From: Gammaproteobacteria bacterium
GTDB taxonomy: Bacteria; Pseudomonadota; Gammaproteobacteria; Burkholderiales; Thiobacillaceae
Direction: 5' to 3'
Length of the DNA stretch: 64,000 nucleotides
NCBI GenBank assembly: GCA_018820765.1
Contig: JAHJNN010000017.1
Location: 62,001-126,000, forward strand
Positions 8,394-17,440 of the stretch are shown here, one piece after another. Position 1 is the first letter of the stretch, and each line of letters begins with the position of its first letter. Below the pieces are notes generated by a model, which was given only the letters and a program-made list of their open reading frames with translations, had not been told where the DNA came from and ran no database searches. A program made the position numbers and the translations under genes.

Positions 8394-9513
8394 GGTGTTG
8401 ACTGTTTTCGGCACCCGACCGGAGGCCATCAAGATGGCGCCGCTGATCGCCGAACTGGAACGCCATCCCGGCGTCATCGACAACCGCAACTGTCTGACCG
8501 GCCAGCACAAGGACATGGTCGCACCGCTGATCGAGCTGTTCGGCATCCGCGCGGATTACGAACTCGACCTGATGCGTGAGAACCAGACGCTCGAACACAT
8601 CACGACCACTGTGCTTGCCGAAGTCGGCCGTATCCTGCGCGAAGAGAAGTTCGATCTGCTTCTGGTGCAGGGTGACACGACGACCTCGATGGCGGCGGCG
8701 CTTGCGGCCTTCTATGCCGGCGTGAAGATCGGCCATGTCGAAGCTGGCCTGCGCACCTTCGACAAGCACCACCCCTACCCCGAGGAAGCCAACCGCAAAA
8801 TGATCGATGCCGTGGCCGATCTCTTCTTTGCGCACAGCAGCAAGGCGAAACAGCATCTGCTGAATGAAGGCATCGCCGAGTCGGCGATCGCTGTCACCGG
8901 CAACACGGTGATCGACGCGCTGCTCGACGTTTCCTCCCGACCTTTCGAGGTTGCGGGCTCGCCGCTCGAAGCGATTCCGTTCGACACGAAGCGCGTCGTG
9001 CTGGTCACCGCGCATCGGCGCGAAAGCTTCGGAGGACCGTTCGAGTCGATCTGCAAGGGACTGGCCGAACTCGCCCGCAAATATGCCGACGACATCGAGC
9101 TGGTCTACCCGGTTCACCGCAACCCCAACGTGCGCGCAGTGGTCGGCAAATACCTTGCCGATCTGCCGAATGTTCGGCTTCTCGACCCGCTCGACTACCT
9201 GCCGCTGGTGCAACTGATGAAGCGCGCGCATCTGGTCCTGACCGATTCCGGCGGCTTGCAGGAGGAAGCACCCAGCCTCGGCAAGCCCGTTCTGGTGATG
9301 CGCAAGGTCACCGAACGCCAGGAAGGCGTCGAGGCGGGCACCCTGAAACTGGTCGGCATGGACGCCGACGACATCGTGCGCGAGGCAAGCCGCCTGCTCG
9401 ACGACCCCGCCGCATACCAGGCGATGGCGACGCGCGCCAACCCCTACGGCGACGGCACCGCGAGCATCAAGATCGTGCAGAAGATTCTTGCCGACCTGGA
9501 GCCTGCGGGGTGA
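8386..9513 (+). CDS. wecB: UDP-N-acetylglucosamine 2-epimerase (non-hydrolysing), copy 1
   Basis: 375 residues. Converts UDP-GlcNAc to UDP-ManNAc in the cytosol. Family signatures: FGTRPEAIKMAPLI (residues 7-20), TGQHKDM, VQGDTTTSMAA, HVEAGLRTFDKHHPYPEEAN, TAHRRESFGGPF and LTDSGGLQEEAPSLGKPVLVMR. The acidic and His residues used in catalysis in the E. coli enzyme (in GDTTT, VEAGLRT, PEE-x-NR and AHRRE) all appear to be present. The ATG at 8386 is chosen over an in-frame ATG at 8350 because it has GGAGGG at 8376-8381 and begins the family sequence MLKVLTVFGTRPE. It overlaps the upstream stop, implying translational coupling. A second wecB is at 47507-48622. Confidence 0.93.
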   Translation: MLKVLTVFGTRPEAIKMAPLIAELERHPGVIDNRNCLTGQHKDMVAPLIELFGIRADYELDLMRENQTLEHITTTVLAEVGRILREEKFDLLLVQGDTTTSMAAALAAFYAGVKIGHVEAGLRTFDKHHPYPEEANRKMIDAVADLFFAHSSKAKQHLLNEGIAESAIAVTGNTVIDALLDVSSRPFEVAGSPLEAIPFDTKRVVLVTAHRRESFGGPFESICKGLAELARKYADDIELVYPVHRNPNVRAVVGKYLADLPNVRLLDPLDYLPLVQLMKRAHLVLTDSGGLQEEAPSLGKPVLVMRKVTERQEGVEAGTLKLVGMDADDIVREASRLLDDPAAYQAMATRANPYGDGTASIKIVQKILADLEPAG

Positions 9514-10499
9514 GCCAGCCGCTGGTCAGTGTCGTTCTGCCCACCTACAGGAGGGCACATCTGCTTGCGCAGGCGATCCGCAGTGTGCTGGCGCAGACCT
9601 ACGCCAATCTGGAACTGATCGTTGTGGATGACAACTCGCCCGACGAAACCGCTGCCGTGGTGCAGTCCTTCGATGACCCGCGCATCCGCTATCTCAAGAA
9701 CAACCCGAACCTGAAGCTGCCGCGCGCCCTCAACCGGGGGTTCTCGGAAGCACGCGGCGACTACCTCACCTGGACCTCGGACGACAATCTGCTGGGCCCG
9801 CGAGCCATCGAAAAAATGGTCGGCATGCTGGCCACGCGCGACTGTGATTTTGTCTACGCCGACTGCTGGATGTTTTCCGAACAGGACGCCGATGGCCGTC
9901 CGCTCGCGCCGCACCACGACCGCTTGCCCGACACGCTGCAACTGAAACAGGGCAATCACATCGGTGCGTGTTTTCTTTACACCCGCAGGCTGTATGAAAG
10001 CGTTGGCGACTACGATCCCGAGTTGTTTCTGGTCGAGGATTACGACTACTTCCTGCGCGCGGCCCGCCAGTTCCGGTTTTGCCACCTGGGCGAGCCGCTG
10101 TATTACTTCCGCCGCGACGACGCGACGCTGTACTGCTCGCGCTTCCCCGAGGTCAAGGCCGCCGACGTTTTGGTCCGTTTCAAAAACGGCATGATCGATG
10201 CCGACGAGGCTGCCGGCATCCTCGCCGGCCTGCTGCTTCAGCACCCCGGCCAGCTTGCCGATGCCCGCCTGCGGCTAGCACTGACGATCCGCGAGCGCCT
10301 GTCGTACCGAATCGGCGCGTGGCTGGCGCGGCACGGCAATGTGCGGCTAAAACGAAAGCTCGCCGAAGATATTGCCCCGCTATTTGCCCGCTACCGGGCG
10401 GGTACCGCAACTTTCGGCGACACCCGAACCACGCTACTCGATCGTATCCAGCAACATGGCGTGCTCGCCTACGTCACCCCTGGAACCCGAGTCCCATGA
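9510..10499 (+). CDS. Glycosyltransferase family 2 protein
   Basis: 329 residues. The GTG start overlaps the wecB stop (GTGA). A GT-A domain fills the first ~230 residues: PLVSVVLPTYRRAHLLAQAI, VVDDNSPDETAAVVQSF, RYLKNNPNLKLPRALNRGF and TSDDNLLGPRAI, where the acidic pair takes the place of the metal-binding DXD motif; then FLVEDYDYFLRAARQF, the ED-x-D acceptor/base region. No membrane segments, so it is a soluble or peripheral transferase. The donor sugar is unknown. The last ~80 residues are Arg- and Leu-rich helices. Its stop overlaps the sulfotransferase start (ATGA). Confidence 0.88.
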   Translation: MSQPLVSVVLPTYRRAHLLAQAIRSVLAQTYANLELIVVDDNSPDETAAVVQSFDDPRIRYLKNNPNLKLPRALNRGFSEARGDYLTWTSDDNLLGPRAIEKMVGMLATRDCDFVYADCWMFSEQDADGRPLAPHHDRLPDTLQLKQGNHIGACFLYTRRLYESVGDYDPELFLVEDYDYFLRAARQFRFCHLGEPLYYFRRDDATLYCSRFPEVKAADVLVRFKNGMIDADEAAGILAGLLLQHPGQLADARLRLALTIRERLSYRIGAWLARHGNVRLKRKLAEDIAPLFARYRAGTATFGDTRTTLLDRIQQHGVLAYVTPGTRVP

Positions 10500-11416
10500 T
10501 CCGCACCATCCAGACCGCACTGAAAGGCCCCGCACAGGCGCGCGCCCAGCACCGCCACCTCACCAAAGACTACACGGGCATTGCCAGCGGACTTGCGGCG
10601 CTGGAAGCCAGCTATTCCCCACCTGAAGACGACACCGTCGCGCCGATTTTTCTGCTTTCGGCGGGATGGCGCTCGGGCTCGACGCTCCTCCAACGTCTTG
10701 TGATGTCGGACAAACGCGTACTGATCTGGGGGGAACCCTACGACGAATGCGGTCCGATCCAAGCGATGGCCGATACGCTCAAGGCCTTCCGCCCCGGCTG
10801 GCCACCCGCCGACTACTACTATGATGGCACTCCGCCGGGGCAGCTGACCGGCAGCTGGGTTGCCAACCTTTTTCCCCCAGTGGATGCGCTCTGGCGCGCA
10901 CACCGGGCCTTTCATGACACCCTGTTCGATGCGCCGGCAACCCAGGCCGGCGCCGCCCGCTGGGGCATCAAGGAGGTGCGCCTCGGAATCGAACATGCGC
11001 GTTACCTTCGCTGGCTTTACCCCCGGGCGCGTTTCGTCATGCTGTATCGCCATCCGCTCGACGCCTACCGCTCTTATTGCCGCTACGGACGCAGCTGGTA
11101 TGACGTCTTCCCAGACCGCCCGGTATTCACGCCAACCGCGTTCGGCACGCACTGGCGGAGGTTGATGGAAGGGTATCTGGAGGGCGCCGAAACGATCGGC
11201 GCGATGCTGCTGCGCTATGAGGACCTGATCGGCCCCACGCCGCCACTTGACGCGCTGGATGCCTACCTCGGCATTCAGACCGACCACGCCGTTCTGGCAA
11301 AGAAAGTCGGCAGTTCCGAGCGTGGCGGGGAAAAGGCTCATGTCAACGCGCTTGAACGCTGGCTGCTGAAGCGTGCTGCAGGCCCGATTGCTGCCAAACT
11401 TGGATACGATTGGTAA
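10496..11416 (+). CDS. PAPS-dependent sulfotransferase family protein (1 of 3)
   Basis: 306 residues. FLLSAGWRSGSTLLQRLV (~52-69) is the P-loop-like 5'-phosphosulfate binding loop of sulfotransferases, and RFVMLYRHPLDAYRSY (~174-189) is the 3'-phosphate binding strand with the conserved R-x-P-x-D/S-Y pattern. It would transfer sulfate from PAPS to a glycan or other carrier in the cytosol. I place the start at ATG 10496 because it overlaps the upstream stop (ATGA) and family homology begins soon after; the open frame extends back to 10079 inside the GT2 gene but that part is a shadow. It sits between two GT2 genes, supporting glycan sulfation. Confidence 0.83.
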   Translation: MIRTIQTALKGPAQARAQHRHLTKDYTGIASGLAALEASYSPPEDDTVAPIFLLSAGWRSGSTLLQRLVMSDKRVLIWGEPYDECGPIQAMADTLKAFRPGWPPADYYYDGTPPGQLTGSWVANLFPPVDALWRAHRAFHDTLFDAPATQAGAARWGIKEVRLGIEHARYLRWLYPRARFVMLYRHPLDAYRSYCRYGRSWYDVFPDRPVFTPTAFGTHWRRLMEGYLEGAETIGAMLLRYEDLIGPTPPLDALDAYLGIQTDHAVLAKKVGSSERGGEKAHVNALERWLLKRAAGPIAAKLGYDW

Positions 11417-11420
11417 CGCG

Positions 11421-12350
11421 ATGGACGCCAGCATCATTGTCTGCACATACAGCCGCGCCGAGTCACTGCGGGACACCTTGCGCGCGCTACGTGCGCTGGA
11501 GGCGCCGGCAAGCCTTCTTTGGGAAGTCATCGTTGTCGACAACAATTCCGGCGATCACACACGAGCAGTTGTTGAAGATGCACAACGCGACTGGCCTTTG
11601 TTGCGGTACGAGTTCGAAACCCAACAGGGCCTGTCCCATGCTCGCAATCACGGCATTGCCTGCGCGCGCGGCGAGGTGCTGCTGTTCACCGATGATGACG
11701 TTCTGCCCGAGCCGGACTGGCTGGAGGCCACGCTGGAAGGTTTGGCCAAGTATCAGGCCGATGCCTGCGGGGGCTATATCGCGCCGATTTGGGAATCGCC
11801 GCCGCCAGCATGGCTGACGGAGCGGTTCTACGGCTTTCTGGCAGTGCGCACCGATCGCAGCGATGATTACATGATTGCCAAACCGAGCCAGGCACCTTTC
11901 GGCGCAAACATGGCCTTCAGAAAAAGCGTGTTCGATCGGGTTGGGCCCTTTGATGCCCGCCGCGGCCGCAAGGGCAAGGTTCTTGCGGGCGGCGAAGACA
12001 TCGAGCTTTTCGAACGCGTCCTGGCAGCAGGGTTGCGGGCGGTATTTCTCGGCCAGACTCGCGTTCACCACAAAGTGGAAGCCTATCGATGTACCAAGCG
12101 TTACCTGCGGCGCTGGCGCTACCAGAGCAGCCGGAATCTTGCCATCACCAAGGGTATCACCGGAGATCGTCGACTCCTCAATATCCCCCTCTATCTCTTT
12201 CCGCAGTTGGCCCGCGCAACCGTTCGCACAGTGACAGGTCATTTCACCCTGCCGGCCGACGAGGCCTTTTTTCGTGAAATGCTGGTTTGTCACTTCCTGG
12301 GAACGATGCAGGGGCTGTTCACCGCTCGGGGCAAGGCCGGGCATGGCTAA
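11421..12350 (+). CDS. Glycosyltransferase family 2 protein
   Basis: 309 residues. GT-A motifs: MDASIIVCTYSRAESLRDTL (1-20), VIVVDNNSGDHTRAVV, TQQGLSHARNHGIACARGEV, FTDDDVLPEPDWL (the D-D-D metal site) and CGGYIAPIWE. Further on, GGEDIELFERVLAAGLR is the acceptor-side ED motif. No transmembrane helices. The ATG at 11421 begins the family sequence directly and lies 4 bp after the upstream stop; an in-frame ATG at 11373 would add a stretch overlapping the sulfotransferase. The 3' end overlaps the fusion gene by 8 bp. Confidence 0.88.
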   Translation: MDASIIVCTYSRAESLRDTLRALRALEAPASLLWEVIVVDNNSGDHTRAVVEDAQRDWPLLRYEFETQQGLSHARNHGIACARGEVLLFTDDDVLPEPDWLEATLEGLAKYQADACGGYIAPIWESPPPAWLTERFYGFLAVRTDRSDDYMIAKPSQAPFGANMAFRKSVFDRVGPFDARRGRKGKVLAGGEDIELFERVLAAGLRAVFLGQTRVHHKVEAYRCTKRYLRRWRYQSSRNLAITKGITGDRRLLNIPLYLFPQLARATVRTVTGHFTLPADEAFFREMLVCHFLGTMQGLFTARGKAGHG

Positions 12351-15300
12351 ACCGCGTTTCACCCTCATAGCCACCGTCCGCAACGAAGTCGGCACGATTC
12401 GTGATTTCGTTGAATCTCTGTTGTTACAGATTCGGCCACCTGACGAAATCCTCATCGTCGACGGCGCCAGCAACGACGGCACCCTCGAAGTTCTCGAAAA
12501 CTACGCGGAACGTGGTGTTCTCCGCGTGATCTCACAGCCCTGCAACATTGCGGAAGGACGCAACCTGGGCATTGCCGCTGCGACCGGAACCCACCTTGCC
12601 GTGACTGATGCGGGTTGTCGGGTGGAGCCGGATTGGCTGGCACAGATCGAACGCTGCTTTGAAGCCGACTGCCAACCCGACGTGGTTGCAGGCAACTTTA
12701 GTTTCGACACGCACGCCCCATTTGAAGAGGCGGTGGTTTACGCCACCTTCCAGCCCAATCGAGATCAGACCGAAACCGCGCGTTATTACCCTTCAAGCCG
12801 TTCGGTCGCCTTCACCAAGATCGCCTGGGAAAAAGCCGGAGGCTATCCGGAGTGGCTATATGCCGCGGAAGACACCTTGTTCAATATCCGCATGCGACAG
12901 CTGGGGATGCGTTTCGTGTTCTGCCGAGACGCCATCGTGCGCTGGCGCCCGCGAGAAACTTGGCGCGCGCTCGCCAAACAACGGATCAACTTTTCACGAG
13001 GCAACTCGCGGGTGGGCATCGGCACGACCGGCTACCTGACTAATCTCCAGGTGCATGGCCTGTTCCTGTCGTTGCTTCTGGGCAGCCTGTGGTTCATGCC
13101 CTTGCTGGCCATCGCACTTTCCGTGGCCCTCTGGCACGTTTACCGGCACTTGTGGGCGCAGGCCCGCAGAACCACCGCCGCCAAGGGCTGGGGGATGCGC
13201 CTGCGCGTCCTGGCAGTGATGGAGTTCGTACGCATCGTCAATCTATACGGCTTTTTGCGTGGACGCTGGGATCGTTTGTCCGACCCGTCCTACCTCACCC
13301 GTCAGATCGACTATATGGGGGTGGCGTCGGTAGATGACCTCGATCCGACCGATGCACCTAGCACCTATCGCAGAAAGCAGCTGCAACTCCCCCCGGACCG
13401 CGGCATGCTAGGCGTTGAGGCCCTGGCCTTGCTCACCGGTTCCTGCGGTCTCATCGCCTGGTTCGCCGCCGGTGATGCACGATGGGCCGGCATCCTGCCC
13501 GCGATGGGCGTGGCAGGCTTGGGGGCAGCAGCCCTGCTCACCAAATCGCTGCTCGATTTTTCCCAGACCGGGCCGCGCATGCGCGATGAAGTACTCACCC
13601 ATTACCGGCGCTACACCTTGTTTGCGCTGGCACGCCTGACAGCCTGGGCGTTCGCGCTGATGCTGTTCACTGGCGGCGCGGGGGTATTGCTGTACTTCAT
13701 GCTCAACACGGTGCTCGGTGCGACGTGGTCGGCAGGTCTGGCCTTCATCGCCGCCATCCTGGGCGTGCTGGGCGCGTTCTCACTGCAATTCATCCGCCAA
13801 TTGCGCTTCAATCCCGGCTTGCTGGTGGCATCGATGCATTACCGCATGAGCCGGCTGTACCGGCTGTGGCAATGGATGACCCCAGCCCGAATTGAGGGCC
13901 TACAGTGGGGGGCAATGGGCCTGGCTGGGTTGCTGTTTGCGACCGCCACTTGGCAACTGGCCGTAGAAAACCGTGTCGGCGACCTGATGGCGCTGTGGGC
14001 AGCCACGCTATTTCTTGCCGGAACGATCGTCTGGACGGGCTGGCAGCCGCAGCCACGCGCGCCGCGCAAACAGCCGACGCGCGCAGCCGATGCGCCGCCC
14101 AACATCCTGATGATCGGCTCCGACACGCTACGCGCCGACCGCCTCGGCGCGCTGGGCTACCACCGCGCGCTGACGCCGAACATCGATGTGCTGGGCGCGG
14201 CCGGCGCCCTGTTTGCCAACTGTTATGTACCGTGCGCGCGTACCGCGCCCAGCCTGATTTCGATGTTGACCGGCACCTGGCCGCACACCCATGGCATCCG
14301 CGACAACTTTGTTGCCGACGAGGATACGCGCCTGAAAGTCGATGCCCTGCCCACGCTGCTGAAACAGGCGGGCTATCGCACAGCCGCGCTCTCGGACTGG
14401 TGCGGTGGCGACATGGGCAAGTTTTCCTTCGGTTTTGATTACACCGACCTGCCGGAAGACCAGTGGAACCTGAAATATCTGATCCGCCAGGGCCCCAAGG
14501 ACCTGCGCCTGTATGTGTCTCTGTTCACCCACAACCGGCTGGGACGGCTGATGCTGCCCGAGCTGTACTATCTGGGCGGAGTGCCGCTGACGCAGCCCTT
14601 GGGCAAGCGCGCGCGGCGGCTGGTGTCGCGCCTGGCGGAAAGCCCGCAACCATTCTTTCTCAACGTGTTTTATTCCACCACCCACCCGCCGTTTGCTTCG
14701 GAATGGCCCTGGTACACACGTTTTGCCGACCCAGCCTATGCGGGTGAATCCAAGTTCGCGATGGCACGCCTGACCGACCCGTTCGACATCATCCGACGCC
14801 AGGGCGCACCCAAAGAGGAATTCGACCTCGACCAGATCATCGATCTGTACGACGGCTGCGTAGCGGAGTTCGACGATGAAGTGGGGAAGATGCTGGCACA
14901 CCTTGAAATCTGCGGGCTGGCGGACAACACGGTCATCGTCGTCTATTCGGACCATGGCATGGAGTTTTTCGAACACGACACATGGGGCCAGGGCAATTCG
15001 GCTGTCGGCGAAGCCAGTCCGCGCATTCCGCTGGTGATCCGCGATCCGCGCCTGCCTGCCAGAGGAAAAATCGATGATGTCGTCCGCACAATCGATCTGG
15101 CCCCGACGCTTCTGGAACTATGCGGCCATCCCACAAGCAATATGGACGGCGTCTCGCTTGTCAGTTGCATGGGGCCCGACCGTGCCTGCCCGGAACTCGA
15201 TGCTTTCAACGAAACCGGCATCTGGATAGCCGATATTCCGGGACTGCCGGAAACGCATCTTCGCTATCCCAACCTGCTGGAACTGATCGAGGTCCCGAAT

Positions 15301-15561
15301 CGTGGCAGTGGCACGCTCGCCATCAAGCCCGAATACTGCGAAACCATCCTCACCGCCAAGGATCGTATGATCCGGCGTGGACGGTGGAAGCTGGTATATC
15401 AGCCGCTGAAGAGTGGTTACGTCCTGCGGTTATACGATCTGGAGGCCGATTCCGCCTGTCAGCGGGATGTGGCCTCTGACAATCCAGGAATCCAGGCTGC
15501 ACTTTGGCAACAACTTCAGCGTTTCATTGATCCTCCCCAAGCGCATCATTCAAATGCATAA
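12343..15561 (+). CDS. Fusion: GT2 + polytopic membrane region + sulfatase-like (alkaline phosphatase superfamily) domain
   Basis: 1072 residues with three parts. Residues 1-~230: a GT2 domain (FTLIATVRNEVGTIRDFV, LIVDGASNDGTLEVLENYA, VTDAGCRVEPDWLAQIE, AAEDTLFNIRMRQLG). Residues ~235-565: about seven or eight hydrophobic segments in two groups (~235-265 and ~355-565). Residues ~587-1060: a sulfatase-fold domain with metal ligands in IGSDTLRADRLGALGY (Asp594) and VYSDHGMEFFEH (Asp870, His871), and the active-site loop CARTAPSLISMLTG. In that loop Thr634 falls at the position where sulfatases have the Cys or Ser that becomes formylglycine, and the C-x-P-S-R pattern is missing, so this may be a phospho- or phosphoglycerol-type transferase or phosphodiesterase. 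Start: ATG 12343 overlaps the upstream stop; the longer frame from 12274 is less likely. Confidence 0.85.
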   Translation: MAKPRFTLIATVRNEVGTIRDFVESLLLQIRPPDEILIVDGASNDGTLEVLENYAERGVLRVISQPCNIAEGRNLGIAAATGTHLAVTDAGCRVEPDWLAQIERCFEADCQPDVVAGNFSFDTHAPFEEAVVYATFQPNRDQTETARYYPSSRSVAFTKIAWEKAGGYPEWLYAAEDTLFNIRMRQLGMRFVFCRDAIVRWRPRETWRALAKQRINFSRGNSRVGIGTTGYLTNLQVHGLFLSLLLGSLWFMPLLAIALSVALWHVYRHLWAQARRTTAAKGWGMRLRVLAVMEFVRIVNLYGFLRGRWDRLSDPSYLTRQIDYMGVASVDDLDPTDAPSTYRRKQLQLPPDRGMLGVEALALLTGSCGLIAWFAAGDARWAGILPAMGVAGLGAAALLTKSLLDFSQTGPRMRDEVLTHYRRYTLFALARLTAWAFALMLFTGGAGVLLYFMLNTVLGATWSAGLAFIAAILGVLGAFSLQFIRQLRFNPGLLVASMHYRMSRLYRLWQWMTPARIEGLQWGAMGLAGLLFATATWQLAVENRVGDLMALWAATLFLAGTIVWTGWQPQPRAPRKQPTRAADAPPNILMIGSDTLRADRLGALGYHRALTPNIDVLGAAGALFANCYVPCARTAPSLISMLTGTWPHTHGIRDNFVADEDTRLKVDALPTLLKQAGYRTAALSDWCGGDMGKFSFGFDYTDLPEDQWNLKYLIRQGPKDLRLYVSLFTHNRLGRLMLPELYYLGGVPLTQPLGKRARRLVSRLAESPQPFFLNVFYSTTHPPFASEWPWYTRFADPAYAGESKFAMARLTDPFDIIRRQGAPKEEFDLDQIIDLYDGCVAEFDDEVGKMLAHLEICGLADNTVIVVYSDHGMEFFEHDTWGQGNSAVGEASPRIPLVIRDPRLPARGKIDDVVRTIDLAPTLLELCGHPTSNMDGVSLVSCMGPDRACPELDAFNETGIWIADIPGLPETHLRYPNLLELIEVPNRGSGTLAIKPEYCETILTAKDRMIRRGRWKLVYQPLKSGYVLRLYDLEADSACQRDVASDNPGIQAALWQQLQRFIDPPQAHHSNA

Positions 15562-16648
15562 AACGAAAGTCTGCTTTTTCACCAACAGCGCGGGGGACTG
15601 GGGCGGAGCCAGTCGCGTTCTCTATACTAATCTATGGCAGTTGGACACCACCAAGCTCGACCCTGTCTTGATACTGCCCGGCGAAGGGCCCATCGAGGCC
15701 GAGTTGGATGCGCGCGGGTTCCGTTACGAAGTGTGGTCGCCTTTTACCGAACCCGGATCTCCTGGCGCCTATCTGCGCGCTTTCTGGAAAGCATGGCGCT
15801 TTTTCCGGCGAGAACGCGTAGACGTGGTCCATGTCAATGGATCGAACTTCTGGCGCCCGGCTGAACTGCTCGCTGCGAAACTCGCTGGCATTCCTATCCT
15901 CGCGCACTATCACGTCATCAATCACCATCCTTCGCCAGCAATGCGCTGGTGCCGCGCGGCGATCGCAGTATCACGTTACACCGCCGAACAGTCTGGACCG
16001 CAAGGGCTATCCAAGCCGGTAATCTATAACCCGATCAATCTTGCGCGCTTCGATGCGGGCCATAGCCTGCGTGATGAGTTGGCTATCGCCGAGTCTGACC
16101 TGGTTGTGGCCTTCCTGGGCCAGGTCCGGGAGATCAAGGGTGTGGCCGATTTCATTGCCATGGCGCGCACCATCGAGGCACCCCACGCGCGTTTTCTGAT
16201 TGCCGGAGAATGCCGCGATCCCGCTAGATTCCCCGGTAGCTATAGCGCGAGCGATTTGACACGATTGGCAGGCGGCGACACCCGTATCCGCTACATCGGC
16301 TATAGAAAGGACGTCGAAAATGTCTACCATACGGCGGATGTCATCGTCGTGCCTTCGCGCTGGCAGGAACCATTGGGGCTTATCAATCTGGAAGCCGGGG
16401 CCTGCCGCAAACCGGTGGTAGCGACGCGAGTGGGCGGCATCCCCGAGGTGATGGAAGACGGTGTAAATGGCTTTTTGGTAGAACCTGGCGACGTGGGTGG
16501 ACTTGCGGCGCGAGTGACACAACTCTTCGCCGATCCCGCGCTGCGCGCCCGCCTCGGTGAAGCGGGGCGCGCCAGGATTGAACAGAACTTTGCTACGCGC
16601 CCTGTACGCGAATTTGAGACGCTGTTATTGGGTTTTAAAAATCATTAA
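15554..16648 (+). CDS. Glycosyltransferase family 4 protein
   Basis: 364 residues. N-terminal half starts KTKVCFFTNSAGDWGGASRV with the GT-B acceptor glycine loop; the C-terminal donor half has AFLGQVREIKGVADFI (~180), SRWQEPLGLINLEAGACRKP (~269-288) with the E-x7-E pattern, then GGIPEVMEDGVNGFLVEPGD. The ATG at 15554 overlaps the stop of the fusion gene by 8 bp. It is the last plus-strand gene of this operon; the next gene is convergent, 48 bp away. Sugar specificity is unknown. Confidence 0.88.
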   Translation: MHKTKVCFFTNSAGDWGGASRVLYTNLWQLDTTKLDPVLILPGEGPIEAELDARGFRYEVWSPFTEPGSPGAYLRAFWKAWRFFRRERVDVVHVNGSNFWRPAELLAAKLAGIPILAHYHVINHHPSPAMRWCRAAIAVSRYTAEQSGPQGLSKPVIYNPINLARFDAGHSLRDELAIAESDLVVAFLGQVREIKGVADFIAMARTIEAPHARFLIAGECRDPARFPGSYSASDLTRLAGGDTRIRYIGYRKDVENVYHTADVIVVPSRWQEPLGLINLEAGACRKPVVATRVGGIPEVMEDGVNGFLVEPGDVGGLAARVTQLFADPALRARLGEAGRARIEQNFATRPVREFETLLLGFKNH

Positions 16649-16696
16649 GGAACGTTTGATTGATGTTCCCCCTCGCAGGTCAGCGCCAGCGAAGGC

Positions 16697-17440
16697 TCAA
16701 TCCGGGCAGAACCGGCAGTAAGGATTCTTCGGCGTGCCGATTTTGGCTGGCTCGGCCGGAGGCGTCGGCGCCATTGGCTCATCGGCATCCTTGGCCTGGC
16801 CCGATATCTCCCCCGTAACGGCTTCAGGTTTCACTTCTGGATTGATCTCTTCCTTGGATTCCTCGGCGAGCATGGTTTTGTCAACCGCCTCCGGATAGGG
16901 CAACTTGCCTCCAAACTCGGTGTAGCGGCGCTTGAGTCCCTTTGAATTCGGATTGTGCTTCAAACCTTCAGTCGCCATTTCCAAGGCCCTCTGCCGATCC
17001 CCGGTATCGCGATAATGGTCCGCCAACGCCAGGAAAACGTCGGGAGAATCGAACTTGTAGCGCAAGGCGTTGTTAAACTCAACGACTGCTTCCGCCTTTC
17101 TGTCCATCAGCTTGAGCGCGCGTGCTTTGCCCACATGGACTTCGCCGCGCATCGAAAAACTCTCCTGGGTCGCTCTTAAAACGTAATCAAAACCAGCAAT
17201 AGACCTTTCCAAATAGTATTGCCTCTCCCTCTTGTTGCCGATGGCAGCGAAGGCACGATCAATGAACCGCAATCCATCGCAATAGTGGTGCATATGCATA
17301 GCATTTGGATTGCTGCGGTCCAGCCTGGAATAGATCCGCGCATTACACATAGCCTGCTCTGCAGGTGTGGCCGTGAAAGGCAGAATGGCCCACACCGGCA
17401 TGGATATCAGCATTAAAGAAACCAACCAGTATCTCTTCAT
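16697..17440 (-). CDS. Secreted TPR-containing protein with NPYCRFCPD C-terminus
   Basis: 247 residues. A cleavable Sec signal (MKRYWLVSLMLISMPVWA) precedes a mature protein that begins with a Cys/His-containing region (AMCNARIYSRLDRSNPNAM). Residues ~85-165 show TPR-like helices (GKARALKLMDRKAEAVVEFN, FLALADHYRDTGDRQRALEMA). Then comes an acidic Pro/Glu-rich linker and a distinctive last segment ending NPYCRFCPD with a C-x2-C pair. It should be periplasmic. The function is unknown; it could be an assembly or docking factor. It is read after the GT4 gene at 17437-18600, overlapping it by 4 bp. Confidence 0.72.
   Translation of the reverse strand: MKRYWLVSLMLISMPVWAILPFTATPAEQAMCNARIYSRLDRSNPNAMHMHHYCDGLRFIDRAFAAIGNKRERQYYLERSIAGFDYVLRATQESFSMRGEVHVGKARALKLMDRKAEAVVEFNNALRYKFDSPDVFLALADHYRDTGDRQRALEMATEGLKHNPNSKGLKRRYTEFGGKLPYPEAVDKTMLAEESKEEINPEVKPEAVTGEISGQAKDADEPMAPTPPAEPAKIGTPKNPYCRFCPD

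Noticed and set aside
10079-10495. Upstream extension of the sulfotransferase frame
   Set aside because: Overlaps the GT2 gene in another frame; translated sequence has Arg/Pro-rich shadow character, and the ATG at 10496 overlaps the GT2 stop as expected.
16649-16669. Possible terminator hairpin GGAAC...GTTCC between convergent genes
   Set aside because: Stem of only five base pairs with an 11-base loop and no T run.
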